A DNA stretch of 64,000 nucleotides from Sphingopyxis bauzanensis (GCF_002205675.1 NZ_NISK01000004.1:62001-126000), one strand, 5' to 3'; shown: positions 17,045 through 25,739, counted from the first letter of the stretch. Numbers and translations are program-made. Notes: generated by a model from the sequence alone, not told the origin.

Positions 17045-17950
17045 ATGCTCGATCCGCTGTCAGATCTCATCGCGCTGCTTCGCCCGCGCACTGTCTTTGC
17101 CAAAGGGATCAGCGGTGCGGGGGCGTGGGCGGCGCGCTATGGTGATTTCGGCCATCCGGGGTTCTGCACGGTGATCGAGGGGCGTTGCCAACTGGCGGTC
17201 GATGGCGCGGCGGCGGTGACGCTGGAAGCGGGCGATTTCGTTTTCCTGCCCGCGACCCCCGGTTTCTCCATGTCGGGCTTCGAACCCGCCGAGCCCGTCT
17301 TCATCGATCCGCACGACACGGCCGGCGTTGCACAAGAGGTGCGCCACGGCCGGCAGGAGGGCGACGCCGAGGTCCGGATGCTCGGCGGCTATTTCGTCTT
17401 CGAGTCGCCCGACGCGGCGCTGCTGGTGGCGCAGCTTCCCGCGCTTATCCATTTGCGCGGTGACGAAAGACTGCCGACGATCGTCCGGCTGGTGCGCGAA
17501 GAAGCGGGCGATGCGCGGCCAGGGTGCGATCTGATCCTGTCACGGCTCGTCGAGGTGCTGATCGTCGAGGCGCTCCGCTCGATCGAGGGTGGCGACGCGC
17601 GGCCAGGAATGCTCCGCGGCCTCGGCGATCCGCGGCTGGCGGCGGCGATCCGGCTGATCCATGGCGCGCCGGCCCATCCCTGGACCGTTGCCGAACTGGC
17701 CAAAGAAGCGGCGCTGTCGCGTTCGGCGTTTTTCGATCGTTTTTCGCGCACCGTCGGGGTGCCGCCGATGGAATATCTGCACGGCTGGCGTATGACCATC
17801 GCCAAAGATTTGCTGCGCCGCAAAGCGGGCGGACTGGCCGAGATCGCCGACCGTGTCGGCTACGGGTCGGCTAGCGCGTTCAGCACCGCCTTTTCCCGCT
17901 ATGTCGGAGTGCCACCGAAACGCTATGCGCTGGCGGCCAGCGCCGCCTAA
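17045..17950 (+). CDS. AraC-family transcriptional regulator with cupin sensor domain
   Basis: A 301-residue regulator. Residues 1-170 form a cupin-like ligand domain of the Cupin_6 type (LEAGDFVFLPATPGF is visible). Residues 195-295 hold the two helix-turn-helix units of an AraC domain, with RSAFFDRFSRTVGVPPMEYL and the closing SAFSTAFSRYVGVPPKRY. Such proteins often control an adjacent alcohol/aldehyde oxidoreductase, and here the SDR gene is divergent. The inducer is unknown. The 3' end overlaps the convergent MOSC gene by 4 bases. Confidence 0.88.
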   Translation: MLDPLSDLIALLRPRTVFAKGISGAGAWAARYGDFGHPGFCTVIEGRCQLAVDGAAAVTLEAGDFVFLPATPGFSMSGFEPAEPVFIDPHDTAGVAQEVRHGRQEGDAEVRMLGGYFVFESPDAALLVAQLPALIHLRGDERLPTIVRLVREEAGDARPGCDLILSRLVEVLIVEALRSIEGGDARPGMLRGLGDPRLAAAIRLIHGAPAHPWTVAELAKEAALSRSAFFDRFSRTVGVPPMEYLHGWRMTIAKDLLRRKAGGLAEIADRVGYGSASAFSTAFSRYVGVPPKRYALAASAA

Positions 17951-18609
17951 TCGGCGCCATATTGTTCGACGAGCTTGGCGCGGCGGATTTTCCATGTTTC
18001 GGCGAGCACCGGGACATCGCGCAGCGCGCGGAGGTCGGCGGGGCGATCCTTTGCTTCGCCGCCGACCAGCAGGCCGAACAAAGACGCCAGCGACCAGTCG
18101 GGATAAGGACGTTCCACCAGTTCGAGCAGGTCGTGCGCGCGCACCTGCCCCGGCTCGAGAACGCGGTAATACCAGCCGGTCCGCCGTGTTTGCACCACCT
18201 GCGCCATCACGCCCTTGGTGCCGAAATGATGGTCGAGTTTCCAGCAGGGCTGGCGCGCCTGGCTGACCTCAACCAGCGCAGAGCCGAGGCGGAAGCGGTC
18301 GCCGAGGCAGACGTTGGTTTCGTCGAGGCCGATTGTCGAGATATTCTCGCCGAACGCGCCGGGGTTATCGAGCAGCGGTGGGTTCCCCAGAAGCCCCCGC
18401 CACCAATCATAGTGATCTGCGGGATAATGATGGACTGCCTTGTCGATGCCGCCGTGGACGGTGCGATCGGCCTGCTCGTCGCCGGCCAATCCCAGCGGCC
18501 CGACCGCGACCGCATGCACCACTGGCAGCTTGCCGATCGCGCTGGGTTCGTCATCGCCGCGGAACGGGCGCACCTGTCCACAAAGGACGGCAAGAATTTC
18601 GGTTTGCAT
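17947..18609 (-). CDS. MOSC domain protein (YiiM-like)
   Basis: A 220-residue protein of the MOSC (molybdenum cofactor sulfurase C-terminal) family, YiiM type. The start is the Met of MQTEILAVLCGQV; an upstream Met would add 18 unrelated residues. Family blocks visible are the DRTVHGGIDKAVHHYP segment, FGENISTIGL, and the cysteine block SQARQPCWKL with the putative catalytic Cys. In E. coli, YiiM reduces N-hydroxylated base analogues using a molybdenum cofactor (established knowledge). It lies divergent to fdhD and mobA, which fits a cofactor-related role. Confidence 0.88.
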   Translation of the reverse strand: MQTEILAVLCGQVRPFRGDDEPSAIGKLPVVHAVAVGPLGLAGDEQADRTVHGGIDKAVHHYPADHYDWWRGLLGNPPLLDNPGAFGENISTIGLDETNVCLGDRFRLGSALVEVSQARQPCWKLDHHFGTKGVMAQVVQTRRTGWYYRVLEPGQVRAHDLLELVERPYPDWSLASLFGLLVGGEAKDRPADLRALRDVPVLAETWKIRRAKLVEQYGAD

Positions 18610-18691
18610 GGCGGTGATTGATAAGCCGCACGTGGGAAATGGCAATCGTCCCGGCGGGGACAAGCGGGCAGCGATGCGCTAGGGTGCCGGC

Positions 18692-19495
18692 ATGAACGAC
18701 GCGATGATTGACCTGTCCGTCCAACAATTGGGCCTTGCCGAACCTGGCGACGCCGCGCTGGTCCGCAGTTTGCCTATCGAGGCGCCGGTGTCGATCGAAG
18801 TTGGCGGCATCGGTTATGCAGTGATGATGGCGACCCCGGCCGATCTGGAGGATTATGCGCTGGGGTTCGCGCTGAGCGAAGGGCTGGTCGAGGCGGCTGA
18901 TCAGATCGAGCGCATCGACCTTCACGCGGTGGAGGGCGGCTGGGCGCTGCGCCTCTGGGTACCGGCCGAACGCAAGGCGATGGCGCTGGAGCGCGCGCGC
19001 CAGCGGGTGAGCGAGAGCAGCTGCGGGCTGTGCGGGATCGAGAATATCGAGCAGGTCTTGCGCCCCCTCCCCCCGCTGACCGCGCAGATAACGACCGACC
19101 GCGCCGCGATTGCCGCGGCGCTGGCCGCGCTGCGCGATCATCAGCCGCTGGGCCAAGCCACCGGCGCGGTCCATGCCGCTGCCTTTTGCACGCCGACAGG
19201 CAAAATCCTGTATGCGCGCGAGGATGTCGGGCGGCACAATGCGCTCGACAAGCTGATCGGAGCGCTGGCGCGCGCGGGGACCGACCCGGCGACCGGGTTC
19301 ATCCTGCTGTCGGCGCGGTGCAGTTATGAGCTGGTCGAAAAGACGGTGCGCGCCGGATGCCCGATGCTGGTCACCATTTCAGCGCCGACGAGCCTCGCCG
19401 CGGAGCGCGCGGTGCAAGCGGGACTAACGCTGGTCGCACTGGCGCGCGCCGACTCCGCGCTGGTCATCAACGATGCGCAGGGGATGATCGCGTGA
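18692..19495 (+). CDS. fdhD: Formate dehydrogenase accessory sulfurtransferase FdhD
   Basis: A 267-residue sulfurtransferase that passes sulfur from IscS to the bis-MGD cofactor of formate dehydrogenases. The catalytic CxxC pair is present in SCGLCGIENIEQ near residues 111-114. The cofactor-binding block EDVGRHNALDKLIG and the C-terminal SAPTSLAAERA segment are intact. It is followed by mobA with a GTGA stop/start overlap, so both products are made together. They probably serve the YdeP-like oxidoreductase encoded convergently next door. Confidence 0.95.
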   Translation: MNDAMIDLSVQQLGLAEPGDAALVRSLPIEAPVSIEVGGIGYAVMMATPADLEDYALGFALSEGLVEAADQIERIDLHAVEGGWALRLWVPAERKAMALERARQRVSESSCGLCGIENIEQVLRPLPPLTAQITTDRAAIAAALAALRDHQPLGQATGAVHAAAFCTPTGKILYAREDVGRHNALDKLIGALARAGTDPATGFILLSARCSYELVEKTVRAGCPMLVTISAPTSLAAERAVQAGLTLVALARADSALVINDAQGMIA

Positions 19496-20010
19496 AGACG
19501 CTGGGCGCGATGCTCGCGGGCGGACAGTCGCGCCGCTTCGGGTCGGACAAGGCGGTCGCGATGCTGGACGGGCAGACGCTGCTCAATCATGCGCTGGCGG
19601 CGCTGCGCCCGCATTGCGACGCGGTGGTGATTGTCGGCCGCGAGGGGGGGATCGCCGACTGGCCGCGGCCCGACATGGGACCGCTCGGCGCCGTCGCGGG
19701 CGCGCTGCGCCACGCCGCCGCGAACGGCTTTGGGCAAGTGCTGACGGCGCCCGTCGATTGTGTGCGCCTGCCCGCCGATCTTCGCGCGCGGCTGGAACCG
19801 GCATCGGCGTTCCTCAACTCCCAGCCGGTGGTCGGGCTGTGGTCGGTCGCGGCACTGGACACATTGCAGGCGATGTTGACCGGCGAAGACGATCACGCCG
19901 TGCGCGCGTTTGCCCGGCGGGTCGGCGCGCGCGGCGTCGCGGTGGATTTTGCGCTGACCAATATCAACAGCGCGGAAGATCTGGCGCGGCTGGCGGGCGA
20001 TCCGGGCTAA
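19492..20010 (+). CDS. mobA: Molybdenum cofactor guanylyltransferase MobA
   Basis: A 172-residue nucleotidyltransferase that attaches GMP to molybdopterin to form MGD, the cofactor form used by formate-dehydrogenase-like enzymes. The N-terminal GTP-binding signature LAGGQSRRFGSDKA is clear. DMGPLGAVAGAL and PVDCVRLP follow. The start is a GTG overlapping the fdhD stop. An upstream in-frame ATG lies inside fdhD and is not homologous. It is slightly shorter than the usual 190-200 residues. Its end overlaps the end of the convergent oxidoreductase gene by 4 bases. Confidence 0.92.
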   Translation: MKTLGAMLAGGQSRRFGSDKAVAMLDGQTLLNHALAALRPHCDAVVIVGREGGIADWPRPDMGPLGAVAGALRHAAANGFGQVLTAPVDCVRLPADLRARLEPASAFLNSQPVVGLWSVAALDTLQAMLTGEDDHAVRAFARRVGARGVAVDFALTNINSAEDLARLAGDPG

Positions 20011-22280
20011 GCCGCCATCGGCGCGACGCGCACTGGGATCGCCTTGGCCGCCGGACAGCCGCTGGTCTTGTCGTAGTGGCCAAGCGGCAGCAGCGGGTTG
20101 AGTTCGGGATAATAGCCCGCGACCGAGCCGCGCGACATCGGATAGTCGATGATCGTCAGCCCCTCGACGCGGCGGACGACGCCGTCGTCGATGATCGTTT
20201 CGAGCGCGACCTTGGCGCCCGTCTCCAGCCCGCGATCGGCGATGTCGTCGGCGTTCATGAACAGCACCATGCGGTCGTTGTACACGCCGCGATAGCGGTC
20301 GTTGTAGCTGTAGATCGTGGTGTTGAACTGGTCGTGCGAGCGCACCGTGGCGAGCCGCAGCATGCTCGGGTCATCGACCGGCGCGTTGACCGCGAGGCCA
20401 GGCAGGACCAAGAAATTGGCCTTGCCGTTCGGGGTCGCCCACGCGCGGCGGCGCGGCGGGATGTCGAGGTGGAAGCCGAGCGGCGCCTTGATCCGTTCGG
20501 AAAATCCCTCGTAAATCGAGGGATAGACCGCGGCGATCTTGTCGCGGATCAGGCTGTAATCGTCGATGTAGCTGGCCCAATCGATCTTGCTGTTGGGCAA
20601 GGTCGCCAACGCCATGCGGCAGACGATTTCGGTCTCGGTCAGCAGATGCTCGCTTGGCGGGTCGAGGACGCCGCGCGAGGCGGTGACGTTCGACATCGAA
20701 TCCTCGATGGTGACGAATTGCTCGCCTGCCGCGGTTTCGATCCGTTCGGAGCGCGCGATGACGGGCAGAATCAGCGCGTCCTTGCCGTGGACGAGGTGGC
20801 CGCGGTTGAGCTTGGTCGCAATGCCGACGGTCAGGTCAAGCTGGCGCATCGCATCATAGGACCGATCGGTATCGGGGACCGCGCGGACAAAATTGCCGCC
20901 GAGCCCGATGAAAACCTTCGCGCTGCCGTTCAGCATCGCCTCGATCGATTCAACGGTGTGATGGCCGTGGTCGCGCGGCGGTTCGAAGCCGAACACCTCG
21001 CGCACTTTGTCGAGATAGGCTTGGCTCGGCCTTTCATCGATCCCGACGGTGCGATCCCCCTGCACGTTCGAATGCCCACGAATCGGCGAAATCCCCGCTC
21101 CGGGCTTGCCGAAATTGCCCTTGAGGAGCAGCAGATTGGCGATCTGCTGGACCAACTGCGATCCCTGCTGATGCTGGGTGACACCCATGCCGTAGCAGAT
21201 GATCGTCGCGTTCGAGCGGATGTAGATGTCGGCGCAGCGGCGGATCTGGGCCTCGTCCAGCCCCGACGCCGCGACGATCGCGGGCCAGTCCTGCGCGGCG
21301 ATGTCGGCCCGAAGCGCGGCAAAGCCCTCGGTGTGTTCGGAAATAAAGCCTTGGTCGAACACCGCCTCGCCCGCCGCGTCGCGTTCGAACATGACCTTCA
21401 TCATGCCCTTGATTAGCGCCAAGTCGCCGCCGATCTTGATATGGACAAACTCGCTGGTCACCTCGGTCGATCCGAAGGTCGCCATCTGGACGATGTCCTG
21501 CGGTTCGGTGAAGCGGACCAGCGCGCGTTCGGGCATCGGGTTGACCGCGACGATCGGCGCCCCGCGCTTGCGTGCCTCGACCAGAGGGGTCATCATTCGC
21601 GGCGCATTGGTCCCGGCATTGTGGCCGATCAGAAAAATCGCTTCGGCATGCTCGAAATCATCGAGGACGACGGTTCCCTTGCCGATGCCGATCGACGGCG
21701 GCAGGCCGCGGCTCGTTGGTTCGTGGCACATGTTCGAACAATCGGGGAAATTGTTCGTGCCATACTCGCGCACGAAGATCGAATAGAGGAATGCCGTCTC
21801 GTTCGCGGTGCGGCCCGACGTGTAGAATTCGGCGTGGTGCGGGCTGTCCAGCGCGTGCAGATGACGGCCGATCAGCGCAAAGGCATCGTCCCAGCTGACC
21901 GGCACATAATGGTCGGAGGCGGGGTCATAGCGCATTGGCTCGGTCAGCCGCCCCTGCATTTCGAGCCAATAGTCGGATTGCCCCATCAATTCGGACACGC
22001 TGTGCTCGGCGAAAAATTCGCGCGTGACGCGAAACTTCGTCGCTTCATGCGCCAGCGCCTTCGCGCCATTTTCGCAGAATTCGAGCTTTTTGGTACAGGT
22101 CGCGTCGGGGAAGGCGCAGCTCGGGCATTTGAACCCGCCGGGCTGGTTCATCGCCAGCAACGCGCGCGATCCCTTGGTCACCACGCTCTGTTCCATCAAT
22201 ACCTTCGCCGTGGCAGCAGCAGCTCCCCAGCCGCCCGCGGGGCTGGTGTAGATTCGGTAGCGGGGTGCGTCGGCGCTCAT
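20007..22280 (-). CDS. ydeP: YdeP-type molybdopterin oxidoreductase (FdhF family)
   Basis: A 757-residue bis-MGD oxidoreductase closely resembling E. coli YdeP along its whole length. Shared landmarks include GGWGA near the start, the cysteine region GFKCPSCAFPD, FCENGAKALA, EFYTSGRTANE, NFPDCSNMCHEPTS, GKPGAGISPIRGHSNVQGDR and RSHDQFNTTIY. The start is the Met of MSADAPRYRIY; a Met ten codons earlier is less homologous. YdeP is linked to acid resistance in E. coli but its reaction is unknown, so a formate dehydrogenase label is not justified. fdhD and mobA next to it would mature its cofactor. No signal peptide is seen, so it should be cytosolic. Confidence 0.9.
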   Translation of the reverse strand: MSADAPRYRIYTSPAGGWGAAAATAKVLMEQSVVTKGSRALLAMNQPGGFKCPSCAFPDATCTKKLEFCENGAKALAHEATKFRVTREFFAEHSVSELMGQSDYWLEMQGRLTEPMRYDPASDHYVPVSWDDAFALIGRHLHALDSPHHAEFYTSGRTANETAFLYSIFVREYGTNNFPDCSNMCHEPTSRGLPPSIGIGKGTVVLDDFEHAEAIFLIGHNAGTNAPRMMTPLVEARKRGAPIVAVNPMPERALVRFTEPQDIVQMATFGSTEVTSEFVHIKIGGDLALIKGMMKVMFERDAAGEAVFDQGFISEHTEGFAALRADIAAQDWPAIVAASGLDEAQIRRCADIYIRSNATIICYGMGVTQHQQGSQLVQQIANLLLLKGNFGKPGAGISPIRGHSNVQGDRTVGIDERPSQAYLDKVREVFGFEPPRDHGHHTVESIEAMLNGSAKVFIGLGGNFVRAVPDTDRSYDAMRQLDLTVGIATKLNRGHLVHGKDALILPVIARSERIETAAGEQFVTIEDSMSNVTASRGVLDPPSEHLLTETEIVCRMALATLPNSKIDWASYIDDYSLIRDKIAAVYPSIYEGFSERIKAPLGFHLDIPPRRRAWATPNGKANFLVLPGLAVNAPVDDPSMLRLATVRSHDQFNTTIYSYNDRYRGVYNDRMVLFMNADDIADRGLETGAKVALETIIDDGVVRRVEGLTIIDYPMSRGSVAGYYPELNPLLPLGHYDKTSGCPAAKAIPVRVAPMAA

Positions 22281-22327
22281 CGGCGAATTAAACCACAGTG
22301 GCGCCCGCACGCCAACCGGCTAGATGT

Positions 22328-22404
22328 TGGCGCGCCCGGCAGGATTCGAACCTGCGACCACCCGCTTAGAAGGCGGGTGCTCTATCCAGCTGAGCTACGG
22401 GCGC
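22328..22404 (-). tRNA. tRNA-Arg (anticodon TCT)
   Basis: The reverse strand folds as a full tRNA. Acceptor arm GCGCCCG pairs with CGGGCGC, followed by discriminator G and an encoded CCA. The D-arm is GCTCAGCTGGATAGAGC, and the anticodon loop CTTCTAA reads TCT between CACCCGC/GCGGGTG-type arms. The T-arm is GCAGGTTCGAATCCTGC. It decodes AGA and AGG. Confidence 0.97.
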
Positions 22405-22463
22405 TTGGCTCGCGCGAATAGCGTGGTTTGCGTGGGGTGCAAAGCACGTTAAGCAGCGTGCCG

Positions 22464-23252
22464 ATGACCGAATCTTCTGCCCCGATCGCAAAACCGCAGC
22501 CTGTCAGCGCGTCGGCGGTCCGGCATTTTCGTTACTATGACCTCGTCATGGCCGCCTTCGTCGCCGTGCTGCTGCTGTCGAACATCATCGGCGCGTCGAA
22601 GCTATCGACGGTCGGAACGCTGACCTTTGGCGCGGGCATCCTGTTTTTCCCGGTCAGCTATGTGATCGGTGACGTGCTGACCGAAGTCTATGGCTATGCG
22701 CGCGCGCGGAGGGTGATCTGGGCCGGGTTTGGCGCACTGATCTTCATGGCGGTGATGAGCTGGGTCGTGCTGGCGATGCCGCCGGCGCAGGATTGGTGGT
22801 GCAGCGGCTCCGAAAGCCTGTCGCTGAAATCGGGCGAGGCCAGCGGCAGCGGCGCGGTGTGTCAGGCGACCTATGACAGCGTGTTCGGCAGCGCGTGGCG
22901 GATCGTGCTTGCCTCGATCGCCGCCTTCTGGGCGGGGGAGTTCGTCAACAGCTATGTCCTGGCGCGGATGAAGGTCGCAACCGGCGGGCGATTCCTGTGG
23001 ATGCGCACGATCGGATCGACGATCATCGGGCAAGGGATCGACAGCCTGATCTTTTACCCCATCGCCTTCCTCGGCATCTGGGAAACCGAACAGGTGGTGC
23101 TGGTGATGACGACGAACTGGGCGCTGAAGGTCGCTTGGGAGGCGGCACTGACCCCGGCAACTTATGTCGTAGTGGGGGCGTTGAAATGCCGCGAAGGTGT
23201 CGATGTGTTCGACGAAGGCACCGATTTTACGCCATTCGCTGCCAAGGTTTGA
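22464..23252 (+). CDS. yhhQ: Queuosine precursor transporter (YhhQ family)
   Basis: A 262-residue inner-membrane protein with about six hydrophobic segments, matching the YhhQ/VUT family that imports queuosine precursors (preQ0/preQ1) for tRNA modification. Typical blocks are FVAVLLLSNIIGASK, VSYVIGDVLTEVYGYARAR and GEFVNSYVLARMKV. A conserved TIGSTIIGQGIDSLIFY segment follows. The start is the Met of MTESSAPI, since the 12 codons before it overlap the tRNA-side gap. It sits next to tRNA-Arg and 3 bases before a small membrane protein gene. Confidence 0.9.
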   Translation: MTESSAPIAKPQPVSASAVRHFRYYDLVMAAFVAVLLLSNIIGASKLSTVGTLTFGAGILFFPVSYVIGDVLTEVYGYARARRVIWAGFGALIFMAVMSWVVLAMPPAQDWWCSGSESLSLKSGEASGSGAVCQATYDSVFGSAWRIVLASIAAFWAGEFVNSYVLARMKVATGGRFLWMRTIGSTIIGQGIDSLIFYPIAFLGIWETEQVVLVMTTNWALKVAWEAALTPATYVVVGALKCREGVDVFDEGTDFTPFAAKV

Positions 23253-23255
23253 TCC

Positions 23256-23645
23256 ATGACACTCATCGAAATCGCCTCGCTGTTCGGCGAACGGAAGGCC
23301 TCGTTGGTCGAGTTGAGCGGACTCGATAAAGACGCGCTGCACATCTATTTCGGACTGGCGCTATTTCTGCTCATTCGCCTGTTCTGGCGGTGGCGTGGTG
23401 GCTGGGTGGTCGCATGGCTGACAGTTCTGGCCATGGCCGTCGGGGGCGAATGGCTCGACATGACGCGCGAAATGGGTGACGCGACAATCCAGCCCGACGC
23501 GGCGCATTGGCACGACATCTGGAACACGATGTTCTGGCCGACGGTGCTGTTGCTCATTGGGCGCTGGCTGCAACCGCAAGCAAATGACGCGGTTATGAGC
23601 GAGATGTCAGGCGAGGGCGCCGAGCGCCGCTTCGAACAGGCGTAG
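23256..23645 (+). CDS. Small membrane protein of unknown function
   Basis: A 129-residue protein with three hydrophobic stretches, near residues 30-42, 48-64 and 88-102, suggesting an integral inner-membrane protein. The start follows the queuosine transporter stop by 3 bases, so they are probably co-transcribed. Its last 39 bases overlap the 3' end of the convergent purQ gene. I recognise no functional domain. Codon usage matches its neighbours, and similar short proteins occur in sphingomonads (inference). Confidence 0.7.
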   Translation: MTLIEIASLFGERKASLVELSGLDKDALHIYFGLALFLLIRLFWRWRGGWVVAWLTVLAMAVGGEWLDMTREMGDATIQPDAAHWHDIWNTMFWPTVLLLIGRWLQPQANDAVMSEMSGEGAERRFEQA

Positions 23646-24272
23646 CCCGTCGGTGCCGCCATGCGCGCGATCGATCGCGCGTTCGGGGTGCGGCATCATG
23701 CCCAGCACATTGCCGGCGTCGTTGAGCACTCCCGCGATGGCGCGCGCCGAGCCGTTGACGCTGTCGGCGTAGCGGAAGGCAACGCGGCCCTCGCCCTCGA
23801 CCCGGTCGAGCGTCGCCGTGTCGGCGAAATAATTGCCGTCATGATGCGCGACTGGGATGTTGATCGTCTCGCCCGCACTATAGCTGGCGGTGAACAACGA
23901 CTGGCTGTTCTCGACCTTCAGCGGCACGGTGCGGCACACGAAGTTGAGGCCGGCATTGCGCATCAAGGCGCCGGGAAGCAGCTGGGCCTCGGTGAGCACC
24001 TGGAAACCGTTGCACACCCCGAGCACCGGGACGCCGCGGCCCGCGGCATCGGCGACCGCGCGCAGGATCGGTGAGCGTGCGGCCATCGCGCCCGAGCGCA
24101 GATAATCGCCATAAGAGAAACCCCCGGGCAGCGCGATGAAATCTGTGCCGTCGGGCAGGTCGGTGTCGCGGTGCCACACCATCGCAGGGGTACGGCCGGT
24201 GACCTGCTCGAGCGCGACCGCCATGTCGCGATCACAATTGGAGCCGGGAAAGACGATGACGGCGGTCTTCAT
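23607..24272 (-). CDS. purQ: Phosphoribosylformylglycinamidine synthase, glutaminase subunit
   Basis: A 221-residue class I glutamine amidotransferase that supplies ammonia to PurL in step 4 of purine synthesis. The start is the Met of [16 protein letters not shown]. The nucleophile block GVCNGFQVL and the His/Glu segment [10 protein letters not shown] are both present. Length is normal for the small-type PurQ that works with PurS and a short PurL. purS lies 14 bases upstream in the same operon. purL is not in the window. Confidence 0.96.
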   Translation of the reverse strand: MKTAVIVFPGSNCDRDMAVALEQVTGRTPAMVWHRDTDLPDGTDFIALPGGFSYGDYLRSGAMAARSPILRAVADAAGRGVPVLGVCNGFQVLTEAQLLPGALMRNAGLNFVCRTVPLKVENSQSLFTASYSAGETINIPVAHHDGNYFADTATLDRVEGEGRVAFRYADSVNGSARAIAGVLNDAGNVLGMMPHPERAIDRAHGGTDGLRLFEAALGALA

Positions 24273-24286
24273 GGCAATGGCTCCTG

Positions 24287-24517
24287 CTACGGGCGTTCGA
24301 TGCGGTAGTTTTCGATCACCGTGTTGGCGAGCAGCTTGGCGCACATCGCCTCGAGGTCCGCATCACTTGTCCCGTCGACGACGTCGAGTTCGATAAAGCG
24401 TCCCGCGCGCACATCGGCGACGCCGCCAAAGCCCAACCCTTCGAGCGCATGGTGGATCGCCTTGCCCTGCGGGTCGAGAACCCCAGGCTTGAGTGTCACA
24501 TAGACATTCACTTTCAT
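24287..24517 (-). CDS. purS: Phosphoribosylformylglycinamidine synthase subunit PurS
   Basis: A 76-residue subunit that bridges PurL and PurQ and channels ammonia between them. The start is the Met of [18 protein letters not shown], the family N-terminus; 44 upstream in-frame codons are non-homologous. The [13 protein letters not shown] and ENYRIE segments are characteristic. It is followed 14 bases later by purQ. In many alphaproteobacteria purC directly precedes purS, but here purC is 5.4 kb away. Confidence 0.95.
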   Translation of the reverse strand: MKVNVYVTLKPGVLDPQGKAIHHALEGLGFGGVADVRAGRFIELDVVDGTSDADLEAMCAKLLANTVIENYRIERP

Positions 24518-24658
24518 GGGCGTCGACCTTTGTAAGCGGGGTGCGGGAGGATGGGCGCGCCTATGCCCGCGAATCACATCGGGGGCAAGGGGCGGCGGGA
24601 GGCCGGAACGGCGAAAATTGCCGCTGTTCGGATTGCGAAACAGTCGCATCTTAACTGT

Positions 24659-24673
24659 TGCGAATCGCTCGCA
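24659..24673. promoter_or_regulatory. Candidate Fur box upstream of bfd
   Basis: TGCGAATCGCTCGCA has a 7-1-7 inverted layout, with arms related to the TGAGAAT/ATTCTCA arms of Fur sites. It lies 37 bases before the bfd start. Iron-responsive control of bfd is well established in other bacteria. Binding here is predicted by eye only. Confidence 0.45.
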
Positions 24674-24710
24674 CTATCCCTACAACATACTTGTTGAGAA
24701 GGATTCGCAC

Positions 24711-24884
24711 ATGGTCGTCTGTGTCTGCAACGCAATAAGGGAAAGCCAGCTGCGCGATGTCGCGCGGACCGGCCAGTTGCGCTGCGCCAAGGCGGCCTAT
24801 GCGCAATTGGGTCGCAAACCCAAGTGCGGGCAGTGCCTGCCTTTCGCTCGCAATATCATCAGCGACGTCGCCGCGACCGCCTGA
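24711..24884 (+). CDS. bfd: Bacterioferritin-associated ferredoxin
   Basis: A 57-residue [2Fe-2S] protein that donates electrons to bacterioferritin to release stored iron. It has four cysteines in the family arrangement: CVC at residues 4-6, then CGQC after RKPK near 39-42. Another Cys in RCAKAAY lies outside this set. The start is the ATG after GAGAAGG. An upstream in-frame ATG within the purS leader is rejected. It is 99 bases ahead of bfr and has a Fur-like site before it, consistent with expression under iron limitation. Confidence 0.9.
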   Translation: MVVCVCNAIRESQLRDVARTGQLRCAKAAYAQLGRKPKCGQCLPFARNIISDVAATA

Positions 24885-24983
24885 TTTTTCTTGGTTTTCC
24901 GCCATTTTTGACCTTGGCGTGATGGGGCCGGGCGGCGTATAATGCGCCCATCCCATTCCAAGACAAAATGACAGGACGACAGC

Positions 24984-25466
24984 ATGAAGGGCGACGAAAA
25001 GGTCATCGATTTTCTGAACGAGGCGCTCAAGAACGAGTTGACCGCGATCAACCAGTACTGGCTGCACTATCGCATGCTCGACAATTGGGGCGTCGCGCGG
25101 CTCGCCAAGTTCGAGCGCGAAGAGTCGATCGACGAAATGAAACACGCCGACCAGTTGGCGGACCGTATCCTGTTCCTGGGCGGCCTGCCGAATTTCCAGA
25201 TGCTGGGCCGCCTGCGCGTCGGGGAGTCGGTCGAAGAGATCCTCAAGGCCGACCTGGCGCTGGAGGAAGAGGCGATTCCGCTGCTCAAGGACGCGATGGC
25301 GCATAGCGAGAGCGTGCGCGATTATGTCAGCCGCGACCTGTTCGGGTCGATCCTCGAAAGCGAAGAACATCATGTCGACGAGCTGGAAAAGCAGTTCGAG
25401 ATGATCGAAAGGATGGGGATTGAGAATTATATCCAGTTGCAGTCGAAACCCGCTGGGGACGATTGA
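24984..25466 (+). CDS. bfr: Bacterioferritin
   Basis: A 160-residue haem-containing ferritin that stores iron in 24-subunit shells. All ferroxidase ligands are present: Glu18, Glu51, His54, Glu94, Glu127 and His130. Met52, the haem axial ligand, is also conserved. Length is the standard 155-160. It follows bfd in the same direction, so release and storage functions are encoded side by side. Confidence 0.97.
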   Translation: MKGDEKVIDFLNEALKNELTAINQYWLHYRMLDNWGVARLAKFEREESIDEMKHADQLADRILFLGGLPNFQMLGRLRVGESVEEILKADLALEEEAIPLLKDAMAHSESVRDYVSRDLFGSILESEEHHVDELEKQFEMIERMGIENYIQLQSKPAGDD

Positions 25467-25473
25467 GGGTCAT

Positions 25474-25561
25474 CGTCGCCCTGCGCAGGCGGGGGCCGCG
25501 GTCGGGTTATGCAACGTTGCGGGTCGAAGCTTCTAGCGACCGCCGCCTGCGCGGGGCGACG
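25474..25561. repeat. Large intergenic inverted repeat after bfr
   Basis: Two 19-base arms (CGTCGCCCTGCGCAGGCGG and CCGCCTGCGCGGGGCGACG) pair with a single mismatch around a 50-base centre. It resembles the dispersed GCGCAGGCGGG palindromes common in sphingomonad intergenic DNA. A related but diverged element lies at 53482-53592. It lacks a T-tract, so it is not an obvious terminator. Confidence 0.7.
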
Positions 25562-25578
25562 AAAAAACCACGGATTTC

Positions 25579-25605
25579 AGAGGCGCTTTCGGGCGCCTCT
25601 TTTTC
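25579..25605 (+). terminator. Rho-independent terminator downstream of bfr
   Basis: An 8-bp stem AGAGGCGC/GCGCCTCT with loop TTTCGG is followed by five T residues. It lies about 110 bases beyond the bfr stop and just before the Fur-like box of the next gene. Confidence 0.8.
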
Positions 25606-25615
25606 TGCTTGCGCT

Positions 25616-25630
25616 TGCGATTAATTCTCA
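25616..25630. promoter_or_regulatory. Candidate Fur box upstream of the orphan 139-residue gene
   Basis: TGCGATTAATTCTCA fits the 7-1-7 Fur pattern TGxxAAT-N-ATTxxCA, with the right arm ATTCTCA matching exactly. It is followed by ATAGCAAG, as often seen before iron-regulated sphingomonad genes (inference). It is 110 bases before the next start codon, with one strong hairpin in between. Confidence 0.55.
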
Positions 25631-25655
25631 ATAGCAAGATCAGGCAGTCCCCTCC

Positions 25656-25693
25656 TGCCGGTCGCTGCCCCATGCAGCGACCGGCATTTTTTT
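25656..25693 (+). terminator. Strong hairpin with T-tract in the leader of the orphan gene
   Basis: An 11-12-bp perfect stem TGCCGGTCGCTG/CAGCGACCGGCA with a 7-base loop is followed by seven T residues. It looks like a full intrinsic terminator, yet it lies between the Fur-like box and the start of the downstream gene. It may be an attenuator or the end of a short RNA. Confidence 0.75.
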
Positions 25694-25739
25694 CAAAAGC
25701 GGGAACAGAAGACTGCAACGGCCGGGAGACGATAGAGCC

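Noticed and set aside
20007..22280. Calling the molybdoenzyme a formate dehydrogenase
   Set aside because: It matches YdeP end to end and there are no electron-transfer subunits nearby; formate activity is unproven for YdeP.
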